A stretch of DNA of 64,000 nucleotides from Pseudomonas fluorescens (GCF_900636825.1 NZ_LR134318.1:1707501-1771500), one strand, 5' to 3'. Positions 27,554 through 36,643 are shown, numbered from the stretch's first letter. Made by a program: numbers and translations. Notes: a model not told the origin generated them from the letters alone.

Positions 27554-27994
27554 ATGAGCGCTTTAACCTTGAAAGTCGCAGTCAACCTGGTCAACCAGGC
27601 CATCAACGCAGGGCGGGAGGTCAACGCCGCGCCGCTGACGATTGCAGTGCTTGATACCGGCGGCCACTTGATCGCCCTGCAACGCGAAGACGGCGCGAGC
27701 CTGCTGCGCCCGCAAGTCGCCATCGGCAAAGCCTGGGGCGCGATCGCCCTCGGCAAAGGCTCGCGCCTGCTCGCCCAGGACGCCCAACAACGCCCAGCGT
27801 TTTTCGCCGCCCTCAACAGCATGGGCCAAGGCAGCGTCGTGCCGGCACCGGGCGGGGTGTTGATTCGGAATCAGGCGGGTGTGGTACTGGGAGCGATCGG
27901 GATCAGTGGGGATTTGTCGGATGTGGATGAGCAGGTGGCGATCAAAGCGGTAGAGGCGCTGGATTTGCGGGCGGATGGGGGAGTGGCTGCCTGA
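27554..27994 (+). CDS. GlcG/HbpS family protein
   Basis: The 146-residue protein is a compact GlcG/HbpS domain (LTLKVAVNLVNQAINAGRE, VLDTGGHLIALQREDGAS and the Gly-rich GGVLIRNQAGVVLGAIGISG). Members are linked to glycolate/glyoxylate and heme-related functions, and no catalytic activity is established for the family. It is transcribed divergently from gcl, sharing the palindromic control region, which fits a role in glyoxylate use. Confidence 0.85.
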   Translation: MSALTLKVAVNLVNQAINAGREVNAAPLTIAVLDTGGHLIALQREDGASLLRPQVAIGKAWGAIALGKGSRLLAQDAQQRPAFFAALNSMGQGSVVPAPGGVLIRNQAGVVLGAIGISGDLSDVDEQVAIKAVEALDLRADGGVAA

Positions 27995-28084
27995 TTTCAC
28001 CAGAACTGATGGCGTGATGATGACGAAAAGGGACGGGGTCTATAGACTGCCGCCCCTCTCGTTTATGTATCAAGGAAGATCTGC

Positions 28085-29155
28085 GTGAAGACTTTATTCA
28101 CCATCACTTTGGCCGCGGCCATGACCCTCTGTATCTCCGTCCTGCATGCGACGGAAACCCCCGACGCCGACGAAATCGCTTTCAACGCGCTGAGGCCGGT
28201 GGTCTCCGCATTGATCAACGCAGACGATGCGCAAGAACTGATGGATCGCGCCGAAAAGCTCGAATCATCCGATACGTTGCAGGCCATTGCGGTGTATCTG
28301 GCCGCCACCCGTGAAGACCCCAAACAATTGCAGGCGCCTTATCAGGTCGCGGCTCTTTTTGCTCGCCGTGGCGATGACGAATTGGCCGAACGCTTTCTGC
28401 GCGTGGCCGATGATCGTGGCTTGTGGTTCGGTCCGTTGATGGCAAGCGACAAAAATTTCGCCGATCTGCGCGAGTCTGCTACCTATAAAAGCGTTCTTGC
28501 CAACGCTCAGGAGCGCTACAAAACCATTGCCGCAGGCAAGGTGGGCGCGATTTCCGTGCTCAATCCGTCGGCCAGCATCCCCGCCCCCAAAGCCTGCCGC
28601 CCGGTGGTGGTCTGGCTGCACGGTTACGGCGTTAATGGCGAGCTGGATGGAGACTACCAACCGCTGGCCGACACCGGTGCAATCATTCTGGGGATCAACG
28701 GCAATGAAATGATCAACGCAGTCGACAGTTTTCGCTGGACTGGCCCCGGCTTCGAAGGCACTCATCAAACGGTGCAGAAGGGCCTTGAAAGCTTGGAGGC
28801 CCAGCAATGCATCGACCGCAAACGCGTGTTCCTTATGGGCTTCTCACAAGGTTCGCAACACGCGGGCGCTCTGTTGGCGCAGCACCCGGACGATTACGCC
28901 GGCGCGCTGCTGCTATCGCCCGGCGGCATGCAAACGACGCCAACCGAAAGCAAAGCGCGCGGCAAGCGTGTGTTTGTCGTCAACGGTAAAAAAGAAGGGC
29001 CGCGCAATCAGCAGATGAGCGCCGATTTCCGTCAATTGTTCAGCGGCGGCAACGAGGTCAAGTCCCGCACACATGAGGCTGGGCACACCTTCCCGGACGA
29101 CTGGAGCACTTCGCTGCCACAGGCACTGCGCTGGTTGATGGGAGAGGAGGCTTGA
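28085..29155 (+). CDS. Exported alpha/beta hydrolase (carboxylesterase-like) with TPR-like N-terminal region
   Basis: The gene starts with GTG, with AAGGA upstream, and encodes 356 residues. A signal peptide (ending near LHAT, residue 23) is followed by a helical stretch, about residues 30-145, that resembles TPR/Sel1-type repeats and a TPR end-of-group block (DELAERFLRVADDRGLWF). The hydrolase part begins near 170: VWLHGYG forms the oxyanion region, GFSQGS carries the nucleophile Ser at about 254, and His in HEAGHTFP near 330-334 completes the triad. It resembles phospholipase/carboxylesterase-type enzymes; the substrate is unknown. The protein is probably periplasmic. Confidence 0.78.
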   Translation: MKTLFTITLAAAMTLCISVLHATETPDADEIAFNALRPVVSALINADDAQELMDRAEKLESSDTLQAIAVYLAATREDPKQLQAPYQVAALFARRGDDELAERFLRVADDRGLWFGPLMASDKNFADLRESATYKSVLANAQERYKTIAAGKVGAISVLNPSASIPAPKACRPVVVWLHGYGVNGELDGDYQPLADTGAIILGINGNEMINAVDSFRWTGPGFEGTHQTVQKGLESLEAQQCIDRKRVFLMGFSQGSQHAGALLAQHPDDYAGALLLSPGGMQTTPTESKARGKRVFVVNGKKEGPRNQQMSADFRQLFSGGNEVKSRTHEAGHTFPDDWSTSLPQALRWLMGEEA

Positions 29156-29198
29156 GATGCGGGTGTATCAGTTGGATCATTTGCGTCTGATCGATTGT

Positions 29199-29292
29199 CA
29201 TCGCTGGCAAGCCAGCTCCCACATGGTTCTTTGTCGTGGTCAGATTTTGTAACCAATACAAAAACCTGTGGGAGCTGGCTTGCCAGCGATGG
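29199..29292. repeat. REP pair, 'CGCTGGCAAGCCAGCTCCCAC' family (copy B4)
   Basis: Arms at 29199-29225 and 29267-29292, nearly perfect inverted copies, between the convergent esterase and TetR-family genes. Confidence 0.88.
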
Positions 29293-29305
29293 CGTCACCG
29301 CGGTC

Positions 29306-29914
29306 TTATTGATCCGGCTCACACCCCTTCAACACCAACCTGATAATCGTCTGCGCCGCCGCTTCATAATCCGCCTCATCGAGCTTGTCTTTCCCCGTCA
29401 CTGCAGAAATCTGCCAGTCGAAGTCAGCGTAGGTCTGGGTCGCGGCCCAGATGCTGAACATCAGGTGATTGGGGTCGATCGGGGCGATCTGGCCGCGGTC
29501 GATCCAGCTCTGGATGCAGGCGATGTTGTGCTTGGCCTGACTGTTGAGCTGCTCGACCAGATCGGCGCTCAGGTGCGGGGCGCCGTGCATGATTTCGCTG
29601 GCGAACACCTTGGAGGCGTAGGGCAGGTCGCGGGAGATGCGGATTTTCGAGCGAATGTAGCCGCTCAGCACTTCACTCGGCACGCCGTCCGGATTGAATG
29701 GCGTCGACGCCTGCAGAATCGGCTCGATGATACTTTCGAGCACCTCGCGGTAGAGGTTTTCCTTGGACTTGAAGTAGTAGTAGACGTTGGGCTTGGGCAA
29801 TCCCGCCTTGGCGGCGATGTCGCTGGTTTTGGTCGCCGCGAAGCCCTTGTCGGCAAACTCCTCGCTGGCGGCACGCAGGATCAGTTCTTTGTTGCGCTCG
29901 CGGATTGTGCTCAT
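29306..29914 (-). CDS. TetR-family transcriptional regulator
   Basis: The 202-residue protein has an N-terminal TetR helix-turn-helix (ILRAASEEFADKGFAATKTSDIAAKAGLPKPNVYYYFKSKE region, about residues 10-50) and a C-terminal ligand domain of the RutR/YcdC type. In related pseudomonads a TetR gene in this position near the gcl operon is thought to act in purine or glyoxylate catabolism. The target is unknown here. MSTIRERN is the start; 13 more upstream residues are unlikely. Confidence 0.88.
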   Translation of the reverse strand: MSTIRERNKELILRAASEEFADKGFAATKTSDIAAKAGLPKPNVYYYFKSKENLYREVLESIIEPILQASTPFNPDGVPSEVLSGYIRSKIRISRDLPYASKVFASEIMHGAPHLSADLVEQLNSQAKHNIACIQSWIDRGQIAPIDPNHLMFSIWAATQTYADFDWQISAVTGKDKLDEADYEAAAQTIIRLVLKGCEPDQ

Positions 29915-30049
29915 AAACCCGGTGGTTCCTTGCCTGTTCTGGCGGTGGCGCATGGTAGCACCGGCCTCGCGCAGCGCTCAAGAATGCCCCGTGTGGTCCG
30001 TGGTCGCGTTATGCTTCGCAACATTCATACATAGAAGGAAACAGGATTC

Positions 30050-30964
30050 ATGGCAGGAAGCAGTTTGCTGGTGCTGATCGATGACATCGCCACCGTTCTG
30101 GATGACGTTGCGTTGATGACAAAAATGGCCGCCAAGAAGACTGCCGGCGTGCTCGGTGACGATCTGGCGCTCAATGCCCAGCAGGTCTCGGGCGTGCGCG
30201 CCGAACGGGAAATACCCGTGGTATGGGCCGTGGCCAAGGGCTCGTTCGTCAATAAACTGATTCTGGTGCCGTCGGCGCTGGCGATCAGTGCGTTCGTGCC
30301 ATGGTTGGTAACGCCGTTGCTGATGGTCGGCGGTGCCTATTTGTGTTTCGAGGGTTTCGAAAAACTCGCGCACAAGTTTCTGCACAGCAAAGAGGAAGAC
30401 GCAGCCGGGCATGCGCAACTGACCGAGGCCGTCGCCGATCCGGCCACCGATCTGGTGGCGTATGAAAAGGACAAGATCAAAGGTGCGATCCGCACTGACT
30501 TCATCCTCTCGGCAGAAATCATCGCCATTACGCTTGGCACCGTCGCGGATGCTTCGCTGACGCAGCAAGTGGTTGTGATGTCCGGTATCGCCATCGTCAT
30601 GACGGTCGGCGTCTACGGCCTGGTAGCGGGCATCGTCAAACTCGACGACCTCGGTTTGTGGCTGACGCAGAAGCCTGGGCTGGCAGCCAAAAAAATCGGC
30701 AGCGGCATTTTGAGCGCGGCACCTTACATGATGAAAACCCTGTCGGTGGTCGGCACGGCGGCGATGTTCCTGGTGGGCGGCGGCATCCTGACTCATGGCG
30801 TGCCGGTGGTGCATCACTGGATCGAAGGTGTCGGCGCGGCGGCGGGTGGTGCCGGGTTTGCCGTGCCGATGTTGCTTAACGGTGTGGCGGGGATTATCGC
30901 GGGCGCGGTGGTGTTGGCGGTGGTTTCCGTCGTCGGCAAAATCTGGAAATCTGTTAAAGGCTGA
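30050..30964 (+). CDS. DUF808 (YedI) family membrane protein
   Basis: The 304-residue protein belongs to the uncharacterised DUF808/YedI family: [29 protein letters not shown] near the N-terminus and ...[15 protein letters not shown]... are recognisable. It has several predicted membrane helices and a soluble N-terminal part. Its function is not known; nothing in the neighbourhood suggests one. It has a good ribosome-binding site (AAGGAAACAGG). Confidence 0.85.
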   Translation: MAGSSLLVLIDDIATVLDDVALMTKMAAKKTAGVLGDDLALNAQQVSGVRAEREIPVVWAVAKGSFVNKLILVPSALAISAFVPWLVTPLLMVGGAYLCFEGFEKLAHKFLHSKEEDAAGHAQLTEAVADPATDLVAYEKDKIKGAIRTDFILSAEIIAITLGTVADASLTQQVVVMSGIAIVMTVGVYGLVAGIVKLDDLGLWLTQKPGLAAKKIGSGILSAAPYMMKTLSVVGTAAMFLVGGGILTHGVPVVHHWIEGVGAAAGGAGFAVPMLLNGVAGIIAGAVVLAVVSVVGKIWKSVKG

Positions 30965-31044
30965 AAGATCGCAGCCTTCGGCAGCTTCTACAGGGTGTAC
31001 GCGGTGCCCATGTAGGAGCTGCCGCAGGCTGCGATCCCTTGATC
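30964..31044. repeat. REP pair, 'GTAGGAGCTGCCG' family (copy A5)
   Basis: The left arm (30964-30992) is truncated and has changed bases; the right arm (31011-31044) is nearly complete. The left arm begins at the last base of the DUF808 stop codon, and the right arm runs directly into a terminator. Confidence 0.85.
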
Positions 31045-31046
31045 TT

Positions 31047-31085
31047 AAAAAGGGCCATCCGACTTCCATCGAATGGCCCTTTTTT
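31047..31085. terminator. Bidirectional intrinsic terminator
   Basis: The stem AAGGGCCAT / ATGGCCCTT is flanked by A and T runs, suiting both the forward DUF808 gene and the reverse mlaA gene. Confidence 0.85.
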
Positions 31086-31099
31086 GTACCCGCCGAAAA

Positions 31100-31888
31100 C
31101 TACTCGGCGATCTGCAACTTACGCGCTTCGGTATACACGTAACGGACTTTCTCGTACTCGAACGGTGAATTCATCTGACCGTAGCGGAAGCTGGTCTGGT
31201 AACGCTTGTCGATTGCGCGCAACGCCCACACTTCCGGATGGTTGGAGCTGACTTCGGCGACGTTGAGGAAGTTGATCGCGGTGTCGGCGGTGTAGTCCAC
31301 GGCGAGACCAGCAGTGTCGCGGATATTCGACGGGCCGAAGATCGGCAATACGAAGTAAGCGCCGCCCGGCACACCGTAGAAGCCCAGCGTCTGACCGAAG
31401 TCTTCGCTCTGGCGCGGCAGGCCCATCGCGGTAGCCGGGTCCCACAGGCCGGCGATGCCGATCGTGGTGTTGAGCAACAACCGCGCAGTGGTTTCCATCG
31501 AGCGCTGCCCTTTGAACTGCAACAGGCTGTTGAGCAGGTTTGGCACGTCACCGATGTTGTTGAAGAAGTTGCTCACGCCGGTGCGCACAAAGCTTGGCGT
31601 GATGTAGCGATAGCCATCGACCACTGGCAGAAATACCCATTGGTCGAAGCGGTAGTTGAAGTGATAAACCCGGCGGTTCCATGATTCCAGCGGGTCGTAG
31701 ACGTTCAGCGCGTTGAGCGTCGAGCGCTCGAATTCGCGCTGGTCCAGCCCCGGGTTAAATTTGAGTTTGGACAGCGGCTCCTTGAAGCCGTCGCTGTCGA
31801 CCACAACCGGGGCGTTAGCTTTACTGTTGTCGGCCTGGGCCACGCCTGCGCAGAGAAGCGCTGCAATCAGCAGGAGATATTTAGCCAC
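31100..31888 (-). CDS. mlaA: MlaA (VacJ) outer-membrane phospholipid transport protein, lacking a lipobox
   Basis: MlaA removes misplaced phospholipids from the outer leaflet of the outer membrane and hands them to MlaC. The 262-residue protein has the family core: YDPLESWNRRVYHFNYRFDQW, the NFFNNIGDVPNLLNSLLQ helix and GVPGGAYFVLP...FGPSN. MlaA is normally a lipoprotein, but the only Cys in the leader is at residue 13 after A-L-L, which does not fit a lipobox; cleavage after VAQA by signal peptidase I is more likely. The start is GTG inside the end of the upstream hydrolase gene (8-base overlap), implying coupling. The mlaBCDEF genes are not in this window. Confidence 0.92.
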   Translation of the reverse strand: MAKYLLLIAALLCAGVAQADNSKANAPVVVDSDGFKEPLSKLKFNPGLDQREFERSTLNALNVYDPLESWNRRVYHFNYRFDQWVFLPVVDGYRYITPSFVRTGVSNFFNNIGDVPNLLNSLLQFKGQRSMETTARLLLNTTIGIAGLWDPATAMGLPRQSEDFGQTLGFYGVPGGAYFVLPIFGPSNIRDTAGLAVDYTADTAINFLNVAEVSSNHPEVWALRAIDKRYQTSFRYGQMNSPFEYEKVRYVYTEARKLQIAE

Positions 31889-33179
31889 GGAAGAACTCCA
31901 GCATGGCGTCGCTGTTGACGCGGTAGTTAAGGTTGCCGCAGTGGCCGCCCAGTGGGTAAACGGTCAGGCGATCACCGAAGGTTTTGCGCAGGAAGCCCAG
32001 GTCGCCCGGGCCGAGGATCACGTCGTCGGCGTTGTGCATGACGGCAATTTTCGGGCTGTCGTGCAGGTAATCCTTGAGCGCGTACAGGCTGACCTGATCG
32101 ATCAGTTGCAGCAGACTGCCGCCGTCAGTGCGCGCACGCCACATCGGAATCACTTGTTCGGTGAGGTAGCAGTCAAAGTCGCATTGCAGCGCACGCTTGA
32201 GGAACGGCGTGAGGCTGGTGCCTTCGGTGATCGGGAATTTCGGCGGGGTGATCAGGCCACGACGATTGACCAGGTCCGAGGTGTAGGCAATGTCGGCCGC
32301 CGAGAAGCGGAACGAGGTGCCGATCAGCATGGCCATCTGTTCGTTGGTCAAATGCTGCTTGGACTGCTGGAAGTCATACAGCAGCGCATCGTTGAGGTCG
32401 ATGTAGCCTTTCTGCTGAAAGTAGCGGGTCAGCTTGCTCAGCACCAGCTCATAAAAAGTGGTGCTGTTGTTGATGCCCTTGACCTCGGTCTGTACCAGCT
32501 TGTCGAGGTTGGTCACCGAGGTATAGAGATTGACCGGCGGGTTGAGCAGCAGAACTTTCTTGAAGTTGAAGCTGCGGCGGGTCTCATCCAGATGCGCGAC
32601 GAACGCGGCATCGAGAGCGCCGAGGCTGTAACCGGTGAGGTAGTACTCGGTGACCGGCAGTTTCGGGTTTTGCGCCCGCACCGCCTGCATCACCCGGTAC
32701 ATATCTTCGGCATCTTCCTTGGTCACGCCCGGAGTGGCGAAGCGCGAAGCGGCGCTGATGAAGTCGAAACTGGTCGGCGACGACAACTGAACAACGTGGT
32801 AGCCAGCCTTGTAATAGAGCTTTTTCAGGTACTCGTTGAGCGTGCTGTCGAAGCGCGCGCCGGTGCCGGCGATGAGGAAAATCAGCGGTGCTGGCTTGTC
32901 CTGAGTGGCGATGCGATAGGTGAGCTTTTTCACTGCCCAGAAGTTGTCCGGCAGAATGAATTCTCGCTCCGGGCGCAACGTCAGGCTGCGATCCGATTGA
33001 GTGATGTCATCGTCCAGCGGCAATTCCGGACGCAGATCCGGTGGTGTCGTGGCGATGGTCGCCTCGAACGGGTTGGTCAGCGGGTAGCCATAACTGGCGG
33101 CGTCGATATCCACCGCCAGCGCGGACGCACTCAAGATAAGGCCACTGAACAGCGCGGCGAAGCGCAAGGAACGGAGCAT
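31881..33179 (-). CDS. Periplasmic alpha/beta hydrolase coupled to mlaA
   Basis: The 432-residue protein has a signal peptide (ending near ALAVD, residue 22) and an alpha/beta hydrolase core: LIFLIAGTGARF at about 99-110, nucleophile elbow GYSLG (Ser at 185), an Asp-Asp at about 385-386 (HNADDVI) and a terminal His at about 413 (GGHCGN). The helical cap between 190 and 370 is large. Orthologs are sometimes labelled 'serine/threonine protein kinase', but no kinase motif is seen. Its overlap with mlaA suggests lipid or lysophospholipid handling in the periplasm; this is inference. Confidence 0.82.
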   Translation of the reverse strand: MLRSLRFAALFSGLILSASALAVDIDAASYGYPLTNPFEATIATTPPDLRPELPLDDDITQSDRSLTLRPEREFILPDNFWAVKKLTYRIATQDKPAPLIFLIAGTGARFDSTLNEYLKKLYYKAGYHVVQLSSPTSFDFISAASRFATPGVTKEDAEDMYRVMQAVRAQNPKLPVTEYYLTGYSLGALDAAFVAHLDETRRSFNFKKVLLLNPPVNLYTSVTNLDKLVQTEVKGINNSTTFYELVLSKLTRYFQQKGYIDLNDALLYDFQQSKQHLTNEQMAMLIGTSFRFSAADIAYTSDLVNRRGLITPPKFPITEGTSLTPFLKRALQCDFDCYLTEQVIPMWRARTDGGSLLQLIDQVSLYALKDYLHDSPKIAVMHNADDVILGPGDLGFLRKTFGDRLTVYPLGGHCGNLNYRVNSDAMLEFFRG

Positions 33180-33403
33180 GACTAGATCCCTTAGAGGAAG
33201 GTGCCGAATGAAGTTCGCAGGCTATGACCACCGGGCTTGCGCCAAAGTGCCATGCTGCGGCACCAAACAGGCGGAATTCGGAGTAATAGTAGCTGGACGA
33301 TACACTTTGCACTGCCTGAATGAACAGTTAAGTGTTGTTAGCGCTTGCGTATGGATGGCGGCGGATTAAGCTGGCCGCCGATTTCCGAAGATTGGAGTAA
33401 TTC

Positions 33404-33772
33404 ATGTCCCGCCGCCTGCCCGTGATTGTGCTGCTGGTTTTCCTGCCGCTGTGGCTCGCCGTCAGTTATGCCGCGCGTTATGGCTTCATGGAAGATGGAC
33501 AGTGGGTGGGCATTTGCGTCGACGAGGCCAGTCGCTGGGAATGCCAGGTGCGCTCGAACCTTGGTTTGATGATCCATTTCAAGGTGCTGGGCTGGGTGGC
33601 GTTGGGGGCGGCGCTGATCGGTTTTGTCGTGCCCGGCCGGGCAGGGTGGTGGCTGGCGGTGCTGGCGCTGGTGGTCGGGGTGCCGGCGCTGGCGTTGTAC
33701 AACACGACGCTGGCGGTGTTCGCGTTGGTGATTGCCGGATTGCGGTTGGTTCGCGAGTCTCGTAGCGCCTGA
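33404..33772 (+). CDS. Small membrane protein of unknown function
   Basis: The 122-residue protein has an N-terminal membrane helix (VIVLLVFLPLWLAVSYA), a short loop with two cysteines (GICVDEASRWECQV) and two or three further hydrophobic helices, ending in a basic tail. The loop cysteines could form a disulfide in the periplasm. No family is recognised. A GGAG ribosome-binding site precedes the ATG. The roughly 220 bases before it hold no gene. Confidence 0.72.
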   Translation: MSRRLPVIVLLVFLPLWLAVSYAARYGFMEDGQWVGICVDEASRWECQVRSNLGLMIHFKVLGWVALGAALIGFVVPGRAGWWLAVLALVVGVPALALYNTTLAVFALVIAGLRLVRESRSA

Positions 33773-33781
33773 TCGGCCGCT

Positions 33782-33876
33782 ATCGCCAGCAGGGCTGGCT
33801 CCCACACTGGATCTCTGTGAACACAATATTTGTGTCGGTCACCAATCCCCTGTGGGAGCTAGCCCTGCTAGCGATG
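33782..33876. repeat. REP pair, 'CGCCAGCAGGGCTGGCTCCCAC' family (copy B5)
   Basis: Arms at 33782-33806 and 33851-33876 between the convergent small membrane protein and GH17 genes. Confidence 0.86.
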
Positions 33877-33898
33877 AGGCCATCACGGCTGCTGCAAA

Positions 33899-35452
33899 TT
33901 ATCGGGAACGAACCCGCAGACAACGCCACAACGCCGTCACCATCAATACGCTGACCAACGCCCAGCCCCACGCCTGTTGATTGAGCAGACCTTCCCGATA
34001 CAGCTGCGGCGCAATCCCCGCGCCGATGATAAACGTCAGCAAGGCAATCTCACGACGTGGCACGCTCACCGGGCGGCACAGGTAAACCAGCGCCGGTACT
34101 ACGAAAGCCATGCTGGCGAAGCTGCGATAACGCGGATCGAAGACCATCTCGAGCATCATCACCGCCGCCGCGAAACCGGCGACCGCGACCAGCCAGCCGG
34201 CGTGACGCTCAAATATGCCGAACGCGCGTGCACGCCATCCAGTCCGCGTACTCAACGTCAACGCAGCATGCGCAAGCACCAGCAGATTCAACGCCGTCAG
34301 CAAGCCGACCCACAACCATTCGCTGGCAAATCGGGTCGTCACTCGCGCCAGATCGCCCCAGGCGCCAAGCGAGCAAGCGGCGAGGGCGCCGAGCAGTGGC
34401 AATAGAAGTGCCGAGCGCGTCGTCCGAACGCATCCGCCGAGAAATAACGTCGCCAGGAAAATCAAGCCACCGAGCGCCAGCCACTCCTTCCAGTACGGCA
34501 CATTGCTCACCGGGCCGGCGAGCACGCCTTTATCCTCCCGATCGGCATCGTACAAACCCCAATAGCCACCGACCGCGCCTTCACTGCCGCGTTTCCATGG
34601 CTGATCAAACGCTTCGATCAGGTTGTAACGCCAGCCTTCTTTCTCGGCCATCGCGACGAACCCGCGAATGAATTTCGCTTCGTTCACCCGGCTCGGCACG
34701 GCGGTTTCACGCTGGCGGCCTTCGCTCGGCCAGCCGGTTTCGCCGATCATCACGTCCTTGGGCGCGAACTTGTTGCCGAACACCTGGCGCACATCCGCCA
34801 CGTGCTGCAGGGCGACGTCGATGTTCGACGGATCATCTTCCCAGTACGGCAATAAATGAATGGTAAGGAAATCCACGGCCGGCGCGACTTCCGGATGCTG
34901 CAGCCAGAAATCCCAGACATCGGCATAGGTCACCGGTTGCTTGACCTGGCTTTTGACCTTGTTGATCAATCGGGCCAGTTGCGCGCCAGTGACTTCCTTG
35001 CGCAGCAGCGCTTCGTTACCGACGATCACTGCACTGACCACGTCGGCATTGGCGTTAGCTGAACTGATCAGCAGCTCGACTTCTTTCTCGGTGTCCACCG
35101 GGTTGCTGTTGACCCAGGCGCCGATCATCAATTTCAGCCCGTGTTTGCGCGCCAGCGCCGGCAGCGCTTCGAGGCCGGTCATGGAATAGGTGCGGATGCA
35201 TTCGAACCGCGTCGCCAGCAGCGCAAGGTCGGCGTCCATCCGTTCCGGGCGCAGCTTGAACGGTACGTCGAACGGCGATTGGTCTTTATCGAACGGCGTA
35301 TAGGAGGCGCATTGCAGCTTGTGCGTGGGGGTTGCCGCGTCCGGCAGCATCACCGGCTGGCCGAGGCCGTACCAGAAACCGCCGAGGGCAAACAGCCCGA
35401 GCACGCAGGCAAATAAATAAGCAGGAAGCGCAAAGCGGGACATCGCGGACAT
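33899..35452 (-). CDS. Membrane glycoside hydrolase family 17 protein (beta-glucan synthase/transferase type)
   Basis: The 517-residue protein has one N-terminal membrane helix, a GH17 catalytic domain (about residues 40-320) with SAVIVGNEALLRKE as the acid/base Glu region and MIGETGWPSEGRQRE holding the nucleophile Glu, then about seven C-terminal membrane helices. Pseudomonads use such enzymes as 1,3-beta-glucan transglycosylases in periplasmic or cyclic glucan synthesis, often called 'beta-(1-6) glucan synthase'. Which product is made here cannot be told. The start MSAMSRF is chosen as the point where the membrane helix begins; an in-frame start 42 bases upstream is possible. Confidence 0.85.
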   Translation of the reverse strand: MSAMSRFALPAYLFACVLGLFALGGFWYGLGQPVMLPDAATPTHKLQCASYTPFDKDQSPFDVPFKLRPERMDADLALLATRFECIRTYSMTGLEALPALARKHGLKLMIGAWVNSNPVDTEKEVELLISSANANADVVSAVIVGNEALLRKEVTGAQLARLINKVKSQVKQPVTYADVWDFWLQHPEVAPAVDFLTIHLLPYWEDDPSNIDVALQHVADVRQVFGNKFAPKDVMIGETGWPSEGRQRETAVPSRVNEAKFIRGFVAMAEKEGWRYNLIEAFDQPWKRGSEGAVGGYWGLYDADREDKGVLAGPVSNVPYWKEWLALGGLIFLATLFLGGCVRTTRSALLLPLLGALAACSLGAWGDLARVTTRFASEWLWVGLLTALNLLVLAHAALTLSTRTGWRARAFGIFERHAGWLVAVAGFAAAVMMLEMVFDPRYRSFASMAFVVPALVYLCRPVSVPRREIALLTFIIGAGIAPQLYREGLLNQQAWGWALVSVLMVTALWRCLRVRSR

Positions 35453-35791
35453 AGTCAGGTCGAGTGGCTGCAAAGCGACGCATGTTACCTGCATTTATCC
35501 GGGGTTGGTGGCTTGCATCATTTGCACATGCAAAGTTCGGGCGGATTGTCTGGCGTCAATTATTCAGGGCCGCTTAATGGCTTTCTGATGTCGTTTCTCG
35601 GTGCCTTGAGGTCGCTGACAGAGCAGGTCGTTAGCGGCGTCAGGTTGATGATCAAACCGTCAGTACCCTTGTTGAACAATCGCTGATGTTCGAACGAGTT
35701 TTCGGTCAGGCGTGAGGGGGCGCTGTGCACCATAACAATACGTTGACGATGCCCGGCATCCGTCGGGCGCAGCATTTCGGGGAAGTAAACG
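35453..35791. other. Intergenic region, 339 bases, no gene seen
   Basis: The gap between the divergent GH17 and betaine-binding-protein genes contains no repeat or convincing gene. It should hold both promoters, plus an imperfect GCCCGGCATCCGTCGGGC hairpin about 30 bases before the downstream start and a GGGGAAG ribosome-binding site. Confidence 0.6.
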
Positions 35792-36643
35792 ATGAAGAAG
35801 CGACGACTTTTAGGCGCAGGTGCCGCAGTGGTGCTTGCGATGAGTTCCACTTTCGCCAGCGCTGAAAAACAGACCCTGAACATCGGATACGTTGACGGCT
35901 GGTCCGACAGCGTTGCGACCACCCACGTGGCCGCCGAAGTGATCAAGCAGAAACTCGGTTATGACGTGAAGCTGCAAGCCGTCGCCACCGGGATCATGTG
36001 GCAGGGCGTGGCCACTGGCAAACTAGATGCCATGCTGTCGGCCTGGCTGCCGGTGACCCACGGTGAATACTGGACGAAAAACAAGGATCAGGTCGTCGAT
36101 TACGGCCCGAACTTCAAGGATGCGAAAATCGGCCTGATCGTGCCGGAGTACGTCAAAGCCAAGTCGATCGAAGACCTGAAAACCGACGACACCTTTAAAA
36201 ACCGCATTGTCGGCATCGACGCCGGTTCGGGCGTAATGCTCAAGACCGATCAGGCGATCAAGGATTACGGTCTCGACAAATACAGCCTCAAAGCCAGCTC
36301 CGGCGCCGGCATGATCGCCGAGCTGACCCGCGCCGAGAAGAAAAACGAATCCATTGCTGTCACCGGTTGGGTGCCGCACTGGATGTTCGCCAAGTGGAAA
36401 CTGCGCTTCCTCGACGACCCAAAAGGCGTGTATGGCGCGGCGGAAACCGTGAACAGCATCGGCAGCAAAGGCCTCGAAGCCAAGGCCCCGGAAGTGGCGA
36501 AGTTCCTGAAGAACTTCCAGTGGGCGTCGAAAGACGAAATCGGCGAAGTGATGCTGGCAATTCAGGATGGCGCCAAGCCTGATGCCGCGGCCAAAGCCTG
36601 GGTGGCGAAACACCCGGAGCGTGTGGCTGACTGGACCAAATAA
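35792..36643 (+). CDS. Glycine betaine/choline-type ABC transporter substrate-binding protein (OpuAC family)
   Basis: The 283-residue protein has a signal peptide (ending near FASA, residue 24) and an OpuAC-type binding fold: LNIGYVDGWSDSVATTHV, MWQGVATGKLDAMLSAWLPVTH and VTGWVPHWMFAKWKL, with the tryptophans forming an aromatic cage for a quaternary ammonium group. No permease or ATPase gene is adjacent, so it is an orphan binding protein. In P. aeruginosa the equivalent gene also lies beside the DUF485-actP pair and binds betaine. The exact ligand here is inferred. Confidence 0.88.
   Translation: MKKRRLLGAGAAVVLAMSSTFASAEKQTLNIGYVDGWSDSVATTHVAAEVIKQKLGYDVKLQAVATGIMWQGVATGKLDAMLSAWLPVTHGEYWTKNKDQVVDYGPNFKDAKIGLIVPEYVKAKSIEDLKTDDTFKNRIVGIDAGSGVMLKTDQAIKDYGLDKYSLKASSGAGMIAELTRAEKKNESIAVTGWVPHWMFAKWKLRFLDDPKGVYGAAETVNSIGSKGLEAKAPEVAKFLKNFQWASKDEIGEVMLAIQDGAKPDAAAKAWVAKHPERVADWTK

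Noticed and set aside
31100..31888. MlaA as a classical lipoprotein
   Set aside because: The leader Cys is preceded by Ala-Leu-Leu, which does not match a lipobox; an AQA cleavage site follows.
31881..33179. 'Serine/threonine protein kinase' as the product next to mlaA
   Set aside because: No kinase motifs are present; the GYSLG elbow and a late Asp/His pair show an alpha/beta hydrolase.
35560..35946. Reverse-strand open frame of 128 codons upstream of the betaine-binding protein
   Set aside because: It overlaps the start of a well-supported forward gene and has no family or ribosome-binding site.
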